Shown: positions 51,036-59,907, counted from the stretch's first letter. The stretch: DNA of 64,000 bases from Thermogladius sp023256015 (GCF_051131135.1 NZ_CP151274.1:496001-560000); one strand, 5' to 3'. The notes: generated by a model from the sequence alone, not told the origin. Numbers and translations are program-made.

Positions 51036-51482
51036 TCACTCGAGGAGTTGAACCAGCCCACCGGCTTCCTCTACTTTCTTCTTAGCGTTCTCTGTTACGT
51101 ACTCTGCGATGATCTTCATTCTCCTGGTGACTTTCCCTGAGCCTGTCACTTTGTTAAACCCGAGTTTAGTAACGTCGATGACTACCAGGTCTCCTTCGAC
51201 GACGGCCTTGCCCTCCCTAACTAGTTTTTCTGCTATCTCGTCTAGCAACCCCACGTTGATCTCGCGGATGTCTTCCGTCTTACTCGTCGGGTTGACAAAG
51301 CCGTGTTTCCCATACCAGTCAGGAGCGTACTTCAACATCCAGACCCATTTGTGCTTGTGCATCCCAACCGCGCCGAAGCCGCCTCGCGAACCGCTCTTCC
51401 TGTGCTGCCCTACCCTACCCCACCCCATGGAGCGCGTCCTACCCCGTAGCTTCCTGCTCTTCTTCCTCCTCCTAACCGCCAT
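51036..51482 (-). CDS. rpl15: Large-subunit ribosomal protein L15
   Basis: 148 residues beginning MAVRRRKKSRKLRGRTRSMG, then a GGFGAVGMHKHKW glycine/basic loop and a C-terminal domain ending EEAGGLVQLLE. ATG at 51482 has GAGGTG 7 nt upstream. Between L30 and secY. Confidence 0.97.
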   Translation of the reverse strand: MAVRRRKKSRKLRGRTRSMGWGRVGQHRKSGSRGGFGAVGMHKHKWVWMLKYAPDWYGKHGFVNPTSKTEDIREINVGLLDEIAEKLVREGKAVVEGDLVVIDVTKLGFNKVTGSGKVTRRMKIIAEYVTENAKKKVEEAGGLVQLLE

Positions 51483-51492
51483 CTCCAACACC

Positions 51493-51969
51493 TCACAGCA
51501 TTCTTTTGATCAACTCGTTGATCGCGGGCCCGCGGTAACCTATTTCGCCATGATCTCCAACGGGCTTTTTAATACTACCCTTAAACCCGCCTCTCGGTGG
51601 GTGCAGCCTGAAAACGGGTTTTATGACCTCCTGTTTGTGAAGGAGAACCTCGCCCGTGAAAATCTTCCTCGCCATCTCCTCGTAGCTGCCTGCGTTGAAG
51701 TACTTCTTCAGCAGCTCAGAGGTTAGCTTAGAGCCGCCTACGACCCTACCCCTCTTCTCCAAGACTTGCGCGAGCGTTTCCTCGTCAATCTCGCCCCAGG
51801 TTACCCAGTCCTTTACTACCCTCAACATTCCCTCGAGGCCCGGCAGGTCCTTTGGGTATATTACCATGTGGTACTTCTTCCTCAGCCTCAGCAACTTTAG
51901 CGTGTGCTCGACGTCGGGCGGGGTGTCTGGAACACCTCTAACCCTGATAATCGCGTAGAGCACCGGCAT
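51493..51969 (-). CDS. rpl30: Large-subunit ribosomal protein L30
   Basis: 158 residues, the long archaeal/eukaryotic L7/L30 type: VLYAIIRVRGVPDTPPDVEH, TLKLLRLRKKYHMVIYP, and the C-terminal RLHPPRGGFKGSIKKP. Eleven bases after the S5 stop. Confidence 0.96.
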   Translation of the reverse strand: MPVLYAIIRVRGVPDTPPDVEHTLKLLRLRKKYHMVIYPKDLPGLEGMLRVVKDWVTWGEIDEETLAQVLEKRGRVVGGSKLTSELLKKYFNAGSYEEMARKIFTGEVLLHKQEVIKPVFRLHPPRGGFKGSIKKPVGDHGEIGYRGPAINELIKRML

Positions 51970-51979
51970 CGCCCAACCC

Positions 51980-52624
51980 CTAGCCTCTCAGCCAGTCGAG
52001 CGGCGTAACAAACTTGTAGGTGTTCTTGAGAGCGTTTAGAGTCGCCTTGGCGAAGTTGACCGACGTCCTCGTCTCGCCGAAGGTCTCTGTCCAGGCGTCC
52101 CTTATGCCCGCGAGTCTCAACACGACTTTGGCAACTTCTCCAGCGACTAGACCTGTACCCTTAGGGGCAGGCTTAATCACGATCCTGACGCTGCCACTCT
52201 TCCCGACGACCGTGAACGGAACGCTGTGCGGCTCTCCACACCTGCACTCCCAGCTACCGCAACCCCTCTTGACAGGGGTGATGTTCAACTTGGCGTCCCT
52301 TATCGCTTTGTTCAGCGCTTCCACGTACTGTTTGGCTTTGCCTAGTCCGACCCCGACAAAGCCGTCCTCGTTACCCACTACTACCACAACCCTGAACCTA
52401 GTCCTCCTACCGGCGTCGGTCATCTTCTGTACGAGGCCCGCGTCTATCCTCTCGTACTTGAGATTTGGTAAGAGGTAGTCGACTATCTCCGGCTCTAGTA
52501 GTGGTAGGTTCTTGTCGAATATCTCCTTAAGAGATGTGATCTTGCCTTCTAGTACCATCTTACCGACTTTCGTCCTCGGAACCCACTTCTCCAAGGCCCC
52601 TTTATCCACAGCACTCATACTCAT
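51980..52624 (-). CDS. rps5: Small-subunit ribosomal protein S5
   Basis: 214 residues: the double-stranded-RNA-like domain TRFRVVVVVGNEDGFVGVG-type loop, GLGKAKQYVEAL, and the C-terminal SVRIVIKPAPKGTGLVAG. ATG at 52624 lies just after the L18 stop with GGTGG 5 nt before. A small CGSWECRCG cysteine cluster is typical of archaeal S5. Confidence 0.96.
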   Translation of the reverse strand: MSMSAVDKGALEKWVPRTKVGKMVLEGKITSLKEIFDKNLPLLEPEIVDYLLPNLKYERIDAGLVQKMTDAGRRTRFRVVVVVGNEDGFVGVGLGKAKQYVEALNKAIRDAKLNITPVKRGCGSWECRCGEPHSVPFTVVGKSGSVRIVIKPAPKGTGLVAGEVAKVVLRLAGIRDAWTETFGETRTSVNFAKATLNALKNTYKFVTPLDWLRG

Positions 52625-52625
52625 A

Positions 52626-53216
52626 TCAACCACCGTACTCTACAACTATCTTCTTCCTTACCTCCTCGAAGTGTTGAGGCAACTCCTCCGGGTTAAGACC
52701 CCTAGCTAAATACCTTGAGAAGTACCTCTCTAAAAGCCCTTTCTCCCTGAGGATCTTGGACCACGACGCTATATGCTCGCCCTTAATCCTCTCCTCGCTG
52801 GGGAACATCCCCTCGCCCACCGGGATCTGCAGGCCAGCGTCTATGCCCCCTTTAGCCGCCGCAAACACTATACCACCTTTCGTCGGCGAGTGAAGCCCTA
52901 TATCCAGAATTGCCTCTTTAATGCCTTTCTTTAAGGCTCTAAAGCCGGCCAGCAGACCAGTCAGGTAAGCGGACGGCGTGTTCGCCGTACCACCCTTCCA
53001 GCCGTACTTCTTCACTAGCTCGTACGAGTGAGCTGCCGCTATTATGTGGTCGCCCTCGGGTCTGGCCACTGCCACCTGCACCCATATGTAGTTTAGGGTC
53101 TTTCTCACGATGAACCTCGGCCTACCCGATAAGACCATCTTGTACCTCTTGTAGTAGTTCGTTTTACCCTCTCTCCTCCTTCTCCTCGGAACTTTATACC
53201 TAGGCCCCCTTGCCAT
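52626..53216 (-). CDS. rpl18: Large-subunit ribosomal protein L18
   Basis: 196 residues: MARGPRYKVPRRRRREGKTN, YYKRYKMVLSGRPRFIVRKT, then AAHSYELVKKYGWKGGTANT. Binds 5S rRNA with L5. ATG at 53216 is the family start; the GTG-like upstream frame start is dropped. Confidence 0.97.
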   Translation of the reverse strand: MARGPRYKVPRRRRREGKTNYYKRYKMVLSGRPRFIVRKTLNYIWVQVAVARPEGDHIIAAAHSYELVKKYGWKGGTANTPSAYLTGLLAGFRALKKGIKEAILDIGLHSPTKGGIVFAAAKGGIDAGLQIPVGEGMFPSEERIKGEHIASWSKILREKGLLERYFSRYLARGLNPEELPQHFEEVRKKIVVEYGG

Positions 53217-53226
53217 GTTGAACACC

Positions 53227-53679
53227 CTACTGCCTCAAGTACCCGTGCTCAATCAGATACGTTCTGAGGGAGTTGAAGGACTTGAAGAAACCACCCTTAG
53301 CAAGCCTGTAGAGCCTCCTGTACGTCTTCCTGTCTATGATCTTGTTGTCTCTGAGAAACCGTAGATACTTTCTGATCTTCCTAATCTTGCTCATCCAGAC
53401 CTCCTTCTCGTCGGTCCTCGCAGTTCTGACCCCTTTCCTCTTACCGTGCCCCCTTCTCCTGCCCTTCCTCCTCTGTTCACGCCTAACTTTACTGCTGTAA
53501 CCCGTGTTCCCGTGAGCGGGCTCTGCGTATACGGCCCCGTCTTTGATGAGCCTCTTGATCTCCTCTCTAGTGATGGCGTCGGCTACATCCTCTACTCTAG
53601 CGGGGTCGACCCTGACTCTCGAGACCCCTACACCCAGTATTTCCGAGGCAAGCCTTTTCTGGAGGCTTAAGTCCACCAT
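53227..53679 (-). CDS. rpl19e: Large-subunit ribosomal protein L19e
   Basis: 150 residues: DLSLQKRLASEILGVGVSRV, DAITREEIKRLIKDG, and the basic GHGKRKGVRTAR region. Shares a base with the end of L32e, so translation is coupled. Confidence 0.97.
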   Translation of the reverse strand: MVDLSLQKRLASEILGVGVSRVRVDPARVEDVADAITREEIKRLIKDGAVYAEPAHGNTGYSSKVRREQRRKGRRRGHGKRKGVRTARTDEKEVWMSKIRKIRKYLRFLRDNKIIDRKTYRRLYRLAKGGFFKSFNSLRTYLIEHGYLRQ

Positions 53680-54086
53680 TACCGCACCCCCTCAGCTAGC
53701 GCGGGCGGGTTTGCTACCTTAAAGCCTTTTGCCACCGCCGCTCTGTATATCTCAATCTTCTTCTTCAATCCCGTAGCCGCGCTAATATATATGATGTTCT
53801 TCGAAGGATCTAGTTTATCGATCTCGTCTACATTCGAAACAGTCACTGGTACTAACCCCGATGGATGGTACCCCCTTACCTCAGCTGGACCACCGTAACC
53901 CACCGACACCAGCGGCGGGTACCCCTTCAACTTCCTCCTGACCTTGTTATCGATACCCTTAGGTCTCCGCCACTTGAGGTCGTTCTCGAACTTCGGTTTC
54001 TTCCACCACAGATACCTGAGGAACTCTGGCTTCTTCTCCTTGATCTTCCCTCTCAACTCGAGTAAGCGCTCTATTCTACTTTTCAA
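53679..54086 (-). CDS. rpl32e: Large-subunit ribosomal protein L32e
   Basis: 135 residues: KKPEFLRYLWWKKPKFENDL, WRRPKGIDNKVRRKLKGYP and VGYGGPAEVRGYHPSGL are diagnostic. TTG at 54086 is chosen because GGGGTG lies about 6-10 nt upstream; it overlaps the end of L6 by 11 nt. The longer frame start would overlap L6 by 50 nt. Confidence 0.94.
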   Translation of the reverse strand: MKSRIERLLELRGKIKEKKPEFLRYLWWKKPKFENDLKWRRPKGIDNKVRRKLKGYPPLVSVGYGGPAEVRGYHPSGLVPVTVSNVDEIDKLDPSKNIIYISAATGLKKKIEIYRAAVAKGFKVANPPALAEGVR

Positions 54087-54639
54087 TCCCCACACCCCGC
54101 TCGTATATGTAGATCCCGTCAGCAAATATCCTCCGGTCTAAGTCCCTGACCCTAGTAGCCCTTTCTATATTAGCTGCTGTCTGTCCAACCTCCTCTATGT
54201 CTATACCTGTAACTATTACGTCTTCGCCCGACACCTTTACTTTCACCTTCTCGCCGTAGATTTTAGCAGTTCTGTCGGCCTTCTCGCCGAGGAAGTTCTT
54301 TATCCTGACAACGCGGTTTTTCTCGTCTACCTGTACAGTGATCGGGAAGTGCGAGTAGATTATCTTCAGCTTATACGTGAAGCCCTTTGTGACACCTGTG
54401 ATCATGTTGCTGATATGCGCCGCGATTGTACCGACGAGCGCCTTTTTCTTCCTGTCCAAGTAAAAGCCTTCTACGACTACTTTGTTGTCCTCAACTCTGA
54501 TGACAATACCCCTCGCGTGGCTAAAATCTCTCTCCAGCTCGCCGAGAGGACCCCTTACCTTGACCCTCATCCCGTCTACCTGGACGCTTACCCCTTCCGG
54601 CACTTCAACGGTCGAGCTGTAGTGTATCATTTTTACCAT
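54076..54639 (-). CDS. rpl6: Large-subunit ribosomal protein L6
   Basis: 187 residues, two L6 repeats: VPEGVSVQVDGMRVKVRGPL near the N terminus and IKNFLGEKADRTAKIYGEKV in the second. ATG at 54639 has GGTGGTGG a few bases upstream. Between S8 and L32e. Confidence 0.96.
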   Translation of the reverse strand: MVKMIHYSSTVEVPEGVSVQVDGMRVKVRGPLGELERDFSHARGIVIRVEDNKVVVEGFYLDRKKKALVGTIAAHISNMITGVTKGFTYKLKIIYSHFPITVQVDEKNRVVRIKNFLGEKADRTAKIYGEKVKVKVSGEDVIVTGIDIEEVGQTAANIERATRVRDLDRRIFADGIYIYERGVGIEK

Positions 54640-54648
54640 TGCCACCAC

Positions 54649-55050
54649 CTAGTAGACGTACGCTAGTAGTACGCCGCCAACGTGTTTCTCTACCGCCTCC
54701 CTGTGGCTCATGACCCCCTTCGACGTGCTCACTATCAAGATACCTATGTTGTACGCCGGGAGGTACCTCTTCAACCAGTCTGGGAATTCTGATAGCTCCC
54801 TGTAGGTCACACTGTACCTCGGCTTTATGACACCGATCTTGTTAATCCTGCCAAGTAGCTGTACCTTTATTTTACCCCATCTCCCGTCGTCGATGTACTC
54901 GAACTCGCCAATATACCCTTCCCTCTGGAGGACTTTCAAGACGTTGAGTATGAGCTTAGAGGCTGGCATGATGAGCACTTCGCTCTTCGACCTCATCGAC
55001 GCGTTCTGTATCGCCGCGAGGGCGTTAGCGAGCGTGTCCATCATCACCAT
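54649..55050 (-). CDS. rps8: Small-subunit ribosomal protein S8
   Basis: 133 residues: MVMMDTLANALAAIQNASMR, GYIGEFEYIDDGR and SVTYRELSEFPDWLKR. Of several ATGs, 55050 is best placed (GAGGTG about 6 nt upstream) and gives the usual archaeal start. Confidence 0.95.
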   Translation of the reverse strand: MVMMDTLANALAAIQNASMRSKSEVLIMPASKLILNVLKVLQREGYIGEFEYIDDGRWGKIKVQLLGRINKIGVIKPRYSVTYRELSEFPDWLKRYLPAYNIGILIVSTSKGVMSHREAVEKHVGGVLLAYVY

Positions 55051-55089
55051 AAGCAACACCTCTCCATTATATCGGGTTAAAAGACTTAT

Positions 55090-55254
55090 TTAACCATACT
55101 TTTTGAACCCTATCGAGTAGGCTAGTTCTCTGAAGCACTGCCTGCACAAGTAGAGGCCGTAGGCCTGTATCACAGCGTCTCTCGCCCCGCACCTCTGGCA
55201 CCTTCTACTCCCCTTACCGTAGCTCCTCTCCTTAGGCGGCCTGTACTTCCCCAC
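55090..55254 (-). CDS. rps14: Small-subunit ribosomal protein S14 (zinc type)
   Basis: 54 residues from GTG 55254, read as MGKYRPPKERSYGKGSRRCQ then RCGARDAVIQAYGLYLCRQC and FRELAYSIGFKKYG. The two CxxC pairs (CQRC, CRQC) bind zinc. GGTGG lies 5 nt before the start, overlapping the L5 stop. Confidence 0.95.
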   Translation of the reverse strand: MGKYRPPKERSYGKGSRRCQRCGARDAVIQAYGLYLCRQCFRELAYSIGFKKYG

Positions 55255-55263
55255 CGCCACCAC

Positions 55264-55830
55264 CTACTCTGGGACTATTTCGACTCCGAGCTCGCGCTTA
55301 AGCAAGACTATTGCCTCCTCTTTCGAGACCCTGTGCCTCCTGGGTACTCTCCGTTTTCTAGATCTTTTCCTCCTCATGACCCTGTAACCCGGTCTCTCAA
55401 TAGTGATACAGACGTCCATTCCGAAGATGCCCACCTCCGGGTCGTACTTCACGCCGGGTATGTGGATGTGCTCTTTGACCCCGAAGCAAACGTTACCGTA
55501 GTCGTCGAAGCTGGACTCCTTCAACCTGTACCCTACAGCCTCGAATGCCTTTCTAAGAAAGTCCAAGGCCTCCTCTCCCCGTAACGTGACGATCGCCGCT
55601 ATGTTCTCTCCCTTCCTGATACCGAAGTCCCTGATGGTCCTCTTTGCCCTCCGGGGCACGGGCTTGGCTCCCGTCAGCTCCTCGAGAACCTTTATGGCCT
55701 TACCTAGTCTCTCGGTCTCCGAGCCTACCGAGATGTTGACGGTTACTTTGACTATCCTTGGCTTGAGCATGGGATTACTGTTCCACTTTGACAAGATCTT
55801 GTCTTCGTCTATGGCGAGCTCGGTGCTCAT
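55264..55830 (-). CDS. rpl5: Large-subunit ribosomal protein L5
   Basis: 188 residues: MLKPRIVKVTVNISVGSE, LTGAKPVPRRAKRTIRDFGI and FGMDVCITIERPGYRV. ATG at 55830 overlaps the S4e stop by 4 nt with GGTG 6 nt before. Confidence 0.97.
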   Translation of the reverse strand: MSTELAIDEDKILSKWNSNPMLKPRIVKVTVNISVGSETERLGKAIKVLEELTGAKPVPRRAKRTIRDFGIRKGENIAAIVTLRGEEALDFLRKAFEAVGYRLKESSFDDYGNVCFGVKEHIHIPGVKYDPEVGIFGMDVCITIERPGYRVMRRKRSRKRRVPRRHRVSKEEAIVLLKRELGVEIVPE

Positions 55831-56579
55831 TTCCACACCGCCTCGGGAAGCGTTATTAGTGGCTTGTCTCTACCTATTACGAAGACGTAGTTCAGGCTAG
55901 TCTGGAACAAGTTCCCGATTCTGTCTTCAATGACGGCTACACTCCTCTTCACACCCATACCTCTATGTACCTTTTTCAGTAGGCCGACCCGCCCTACGTT
56001 CCTTCCACCCGATATTATTACCAGGTTATTCTCAGCGAGTGGAATGTAGTCCACGATCTTGTTGTCTGCTAGAGACAGCTGGACTGTTCCGAGCGTCTCG
56101 TAGACGTCCTCTACCGGGTTTCTCGGGTCGTTCACCCTGATCAACACGTTTCTACCGTCGTGTAGGTTCAACTGTATGTGGCCGCCTTTCACGGTGGTCT
56201 TGTTCCGTATCCGGCACAACTTGAACGTTGCTTCTTCCTTGGGGATCTTCACGAAGCCTATCACTTTCGTGGGGACTGGTACCACCCTGTAGTACTCGTC
56301 GGTCGTTTTAATGCGGAGGACGTCCATGAATCCTACCGGGAACTTGTAGTCCCGGACAACGCGCCCGTCGATCTCGAAGTGCCCCTCGGAGATAAGTCTC
56401 CGAGCCTCTCTCGCCGTCTCGGCGTAGCCTAAGACGTTCCTGACGACTATTAGTAGGGGTAGCGAGTACTCGATGGGGTGTGGACCTGGGGAGGGCTTTA
56501 CCGTCCACTTGTGCTCTTTCCTCAGGATAGACCAGTAGTAGGGTGCCGCGAGGGCTTTTAAGTGCCTAGAGACTGTCAC
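55827..56579 (-). CDS. rps4e: Small-subunit ribosomal protein S4e
   Basis: 250 residues: N-terminal S4-like RNA-binding region (LLIVVRNVLGYAETAREARR), central IKTTDEYYRVVPV, and a KOW-like C-terminal segment. GTG 56579 overlaps the L24 stop by 4 nt. Confidence 0.97.
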   Translation of the reverse strand: MTVSRHLKALAAPYYWSILRKEHKWTVKPSPGPHPIEYSLPLLIVVRNVLGYAETAREARRLISEGHFEIDGRVVRDYKFPVGFMDVLRIKTTDEYYRVVPVPTKVIGFVKIPKEEATFKLCRIRNKTTVKGGHIQLNLHDGRNVLIRVNDPRNPVEDVYETLGTVQLSLADNKIVDYIPLAENNLVIISGGRNVGRVGLLKKVHRGMGVKRSVAVIEDRIGNLFQTSLNYVFVIGRDKPLITLPEAVWK

Positions 56580-56956
56580 TTGCTCTCACCCCCCTTCCGT
56601 CGCTCTATGATCCTCATCCTATACTTGTCGCTCAGGTCTAGTTTAGTGATGATGACCTTGCTGGGGTGTATAGGGTAGTACACCAGCGTACCGTCTGCCT
56701 TCTTAACTTGAACACCCTCGACAAAGATGCGCCCCCTATTTAGGTCGACTTCGACCACTTTACCCTCGTGACCTCTCCAGTCACCCCTTAGGATCTTAAC
56801 GGTGTCCCCCTTACGTACGGGCAGCCTTTTAACCCCGTACTTCTCCGCCAACTCGTCGCTAAGTTTAGCTGTCATGAACTTGTGCCTCAAGTGGAGGGGC
56901 GCGTTGTAGAGGGCTTTTCGCTGTTTAGAGGGCTTCTTAGACCTGGTTAAGGCCAT
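56576..56956 (-). CDS. rpl24: Large-subunit ribosomal protein L24
   Basis: 126 residues: KPSKQRKALYNAPLHLRHKF and a KOW motif VRKGDTVKILRGDWRGHEGK (about 47-66). Between L14 and S4e, the canonical place. Confidence 0.97.
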   Translation of the reverse strand: MALTRSKKPSKQRKALYNAPLHLRHKFMTAKLSDELAEKYGVKRLPVRKGDTVKILRGDWRGHEGKVVEVDLNRGRIFVEGVQVKKADGTLVYYPIHPSKVIITKLDLSDKYRMRIIERRKGGESK

Positions 56957-56965
56957 TCATACCAC

Positions 56966-57394
56966 CTAGACTATCATCGTCGCAAGGTTCGCTATCTGAG
57001 GCCACCTCTCCGCTGCCTCCCTAGCAACTGGGCCTCTAATTTCGCTACCTTTCGGGGTCCCCTCGGGTGTTAACAGGACCACGGCGTTGTCCTCGAAAGC
57101 CACCCACACGCCGCTCGGTCTTCGGTAGGGTCTTTTCTGCCTGACTACAATGGCCTTGAAGACCTGCTTCCTGACGCTCGGACTCCCCTTCTTCACGGTC
57201 ACTACTACTAGGTCTCCTACTCCAGCTGGCGGCACTCTTCTCAGCCTACCCTTATACCCTGGCACTCCTATGATCATCGCCTCTTTCCCACCACTGTTAT
57301 CGGTCACAACGACTCTCGACCCGACCTGGAGACCAGTGTTCACCTTCCGCCTGGAGAAGGCGGGCTTCCCCGCTACTGCTCTCTTCGCGCCCAT
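56966..57394 (-). CDS. rpl14: Large-subunit ribosomal protein L14
   Basis: 142 residues: GLQVGSRVVVTDNSGGKEAM, GYKGRLRRVPPAGVGD, and VWVAFEDNAVVLLTPEG. ATG 57394 has GGTGG about 6 nt upstream and follows the S17 stop. Confidence 0.97.
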   Translation of the reverse strand: MGAKRAVAGKPAFSRRKVNTGLQVGSRVVVTDNSGGKEAMIIGVPGYKGRLRRVPPAGVGDLVVVTVKKGSPSVRKQVFKAIVVRQKRPYRRPSGVWVAFEDNAVVLLTPEGTPKGSEIRGPVAREAAERWPQIANLATMIV

Positions 57395-57395
57395 T

Positions 57396-57743
57396 TCAAC
57401 CACCTCTCTTCACGACGCCTAGGACTACGAAAGACACGCTCTTGGCTAAAGGCCTTGTCTCGCCGATGACTACAACATCCCCTTCTCTGACTTTGATACA
57501 GGGTGGTAGGTGCGCGTGGATGTGTTTATGCCTCCTCTCGTACCTCTTGTATTTTGGGTCGTAGTACAAGTAGTCGTGCCTTACAACAACAGTCTTCTGC
57601 ATCTTCGCGCTCTTAACAACGCCAGTCAAAATAACGCCGCGGACCTTCAGGTGACCGTGCCACGGACACTTAGGGTCATTACAAGTCTCGCTGGGTGGCT
57701 CCACGCCCCTTATACCCACGTCCCGGGCCTGCACAGCGCTCAC
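57396..57743 (-). CDS. rps17: Small-subunit ribosomal protein S17
   Basis: 115 residues with an archaeal N-terminal extension (CNDPKCPWHGHL) and the core VVKSAKMQKTVVVRHDYLYY. GTG 57743 overlaps the rnp1 stop by 4 nt. Confidence 0.96.
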   Translation of the reverse strand: MSAVQARDVGIRGVEPPSETCNDPKCPWHGHLKVRGVILTGVVKSAKMQKTVVVRHDYLYYDPKYKRYERRHKHIHAHLPPCIKVREGDVVVIGETRPLAKSVSFVVLGVVKRGG

Positions 57744-58045
57744 TTTAACCGCCTCTTCAACCTCTTAAGCCTTTCAGCTGGTCTACCTAAAATTAAATCC
57801 CCCTTTATAACCACTACCTCGCCGTGCGGGAGCTTAAATTCAAATACACCGCTCGGTTTAAAAACCCTGATCCTTCTGCCCTCTGCGGTCTCTATGAGGA
57901 GAGTTTTCAGGGTCTCGTCTATCACTACTCCTTCGAGCCCGTTGAGGTTTGTGTCTGTATAGGATAGGATCCTCACTCTTAGGCCTATTATCTCGTGGAA
58001 AAGAATGTTCTTACTGCTTATTCTCAACCGCTTGACTACCTTCAC
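57740..58045 (-). CDS. rnp1: RNase P protein component 1 (Rpp29/Pop4 family)
   Basis: Sm-like barrel subunit that pairs with Rnp4. 101 residues: NILFHEIIGLRVRILSYTD, then NGLEGVVIDETLKTLLIETA and RPAERLKRLKRRLK. Lies between L29 and S17, as in many archaea. GTG at 58045 overlaps L29 by 35 nt; a TTG at 58027 is a shorter option. Confidence 0.93.
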   Translation of the reverse strand: MKVVKRLRISSKNILFHEIIGLRVRILSYTDTNLNGLEGVVIDETLKTLLIETAEGRRIRVFKPSGVFEFKLPHGEVVVIKGDLILGRPAERLKRLKRRLK

Positions 58046-58271
58046 TAGTCCCCTCTCTAGTGACCGCCTCTACAGAGCTCTTTCTCAAGGCTTCCTCTCT
58101 CATGACCGTGAGGATTCTGGCAATGTCCCTCTTGATGTTCCTAATTCTACTAGTATTGGTGAGAGTCCCAACCCGCGACTGCATTTTCAGCTTGACCAGC
58201 TCCATCCTGAGCTCTACGAGTTTCCTGACTCTCTCCTCGGGCGGCATTTTCCTTATCTCACTGGCCTTCAC
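58011..58271 (-). CDS. rpl29: Large-subunit ribosomal protein L29
   Basis: 86 residues: MKASEIRKMPPEERVRKLVE, LRMELVKLKMQSRVG, IRNIKRDIARILTVM. GTG at 58271 has GGTGG 5 nt upstream. The C-terminal ~20 residues beyond the usual L29 core are poorly conserved and overlap rnp1. Confidence 0.94.
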   Translation of the reverse strand: MKASEIRKMPPEERVRKLVELRMELVKLKMQSRVGTLTNTSRIRNIKRDIARILTVMREEALRKSSVEAVTREGTSEGSQAVENKQ

Positions 58272-58944
58272 TACTACCACCCCCTACTGGTGCCCCCTCT
58301 TTGGCCTGGGGCTGCACTAGTTCCTGCAACTCCTCGGGTTTCAGCTGTTTCAGCTCGACCTGGTCCGGTAACGGCATAGACGGTTTGACGATGATAACCT
58401 CAACACCGAATATACCAGGCTTTAGTAGAGTCTTGGCGACAGCCCTGTCCACTATGTAGTCGACTAGGTCTCCCGCCTTGTAAATTTTCCCGGTTCTCAT
58501 CTTCTCGTACGTCGCTCTCTCGCCTCTGAGCTTACCACTGATCACGATCTCGGCCCCGAGTGCTCCCGCGTCCATAATCCTCTTTAGCATGGCCATCATA
58601 ACTCTTCTGTACGGTATCTCTTTCTCGAGGGCTCTGACTATGCGGAACGCTACGACCCTGGCATTCAGGTCTGCGTCCGTCACTGGGGAAACCGTGATGT
58701 TTACGTTTTCCAGCCCGAACCTCGTCTGGAAGATCGCTGTGAGCTTCCTGATCACCGAGCCTCCCCTACCGATCAGCCTCCCCGGGTACTCAGCGTATAT
58801 CACAACCCTGTGCCCTGTAGGGGTCTTGAAGAGCTCTACACCTGCGTAGCCCGCGTCAACGAAGTAGCTCGCTAGAAACTGGTCGATCATCGTCTTCTTA
58901 AGCCCAAGGTTTATGAAATACTGTTTTACCCTCGAGCCCACCAT
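58258..58944 (-). CDS. rps3: Small-subunit ribosomal protein S3
   Basis: 228 residues: archaeal N terminus, KH domain with YPGRLIGRGGSVIRKLTAIF (GRGG loop), and C-terminal GAEIVISGKLRGERA. Starts after the L22 stop. Confidence 0.97.
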   Translation of the reverse strand: MVGSRVKQYFINLGLKKTMIDQFLASYFVDAGYAGVELFKTPTGHRVVIYAEYPGRLIGRGGSVIRKLTAIFQTRFGLENVNITVSPVTDADLNARVVAFRIVRALEKEIPYRRVMMAMLKRIMDAGALGAEIVISGKLRGERATYEKMRTGKIYKAGDLVDYIVDRAVAKTLLKPGIFGVEVIIVKPSMPLPDQVELKQLKPEELQELVQPQAKEGAPVGGGSSEGQ

Positions 58945-58945
58945 G

Positions 58946-59419
58946 TCAGCTCGCCTCTCTAACTACGACCTCCACATTCGTTGTTCTACGGAACTTGGGA
59001 GTCGCCCTACCAAAAGCCCTAGGCATGTACCTCTTCAGCGTGACCCCTTTGTGTGCTGCTATGTGTATTATGACCAGCTTGTCCTTGTCCAACCCCTTGT
59101 TTTCGGCGTTTGCCTCCACGTTCTCGAGGAGTTCGAGAAGGAACTTTGCCGCCTTGACCGGGTACCTGCCGGCTGGCCAACCGTACTTGTCGGCTAGCCC
59201 TCTCCTATGGCTGACTTTGCCGTGGTACCTCCTGAACGGGATCGGCTCTTTTAGTTTAACGACGTTTTCCAGGAGTTTCTTGGCGTCTTCTAGTTTCATC
59301 CCCCTGATGACTGAGACGACTTCTCTCATGTACTTTATAGAGACCGGTATGTCGTACCTTACAGCCTTTGCAATTTTCGACTCGTCTCTCAACTGTAGTG
59401 AGTAGTGCCAAGTCGGCAT
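58946..59419 (-). CDS. rpl22: Large-subunit ribosomal protein L22
   Basis: 157 residues: DIPVSIKYMREVVSVIRGMK, HRRGLADKYGWPAGRYPVKA and YMPRAFGRATPKFRRTTNVE. Between S19 and S3. Confidence 0.97.
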   Translation of the reverse strand: MPTWHYSLQLRDESKIAKAVRYDIPVSIKYMREVVSVIRGMKLEDAKKLLENVVKLKEPIPFRRYHGKVSHRRGLADKYGWPAGRYPVKAAKFLLELLENVEANAENKGLDKDKLVIIHIAAHKGVTLKRYMPRAFGRATPKFRRTTNVEVVVREAS

Positions 59420-59428
59420 TCGACCACC

Positions 59429-59866
59429 CTACGTCTTCAGGGCTACGAACATACTGCTCCGGGTCGCCTTGAGACCCGGCTCTCCGTGGACGACCTTCTT
59501 GGTCGTCGGGCTGAACTCGCCAAGGTAGTGCCCTATCATCTCGGGGGTTACCTTCACCGGGGCGAACTCTTTCCCGTTGTAAACGGCAATCGTCAACCCC
59601 ACCATCTCGGGTAGCACGATCATGTCCCTCACATGGGTTTTTATGACGGCTTTCTTCGCGAGGTCGGGGTTCTGTCTGATCTTCCTTATCTTCGCGAGCA
59701 ATCTGATCTGGGCCTTCGTGAACCCCCTCTTCAGGCTCCTCCTAGCCCTGGCTGGCAACAGCTCGATCAGCTCGTCCATCGGCATAGACAGCAGCTCCTC
59801 GAGGGTCTTCCCCCTGTACCTGAACTTCTTCCACTCGGGCGGCATCTCTTTCAAGTCCAAAGCCAC
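59429..59866 (-). CDS. rps19: Small-subunit ribosomal protein S19
   Basis: 145 residues: KKFRYRGKTLEELLSMPMDE, IKTHVRDMIVLPEMVGLTIA and GHYLGEFSPTTKKVVHGEPG. GTG 59866 has AGGTG about 7 nt upstream. Its usual neighbour L2 is 2.9 kb away because of the MoxR/VWA insertion; a TATA-like box in the end of the VWA gene suggests a new promoter. Confidence 0.97.
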   Translation of the reverse strand: MALDLKEMPPEWKKFRYRGKTLEELLSMPMDELIELLPARARRSLKRGFTKAQIRLLAKIRKIRQNPDLAKKAVIKTHVRDMIVLPEMVGLTIAVYNGKEFAPVKVTPEMIGHYLGEFSPTTKKVVHGEPGLKATRSSMFVALKT

Positions 59867-59907
59867 GCTAACACACCTGTAAGCACTCGATCCTGATATG
59901 CCTGCGT

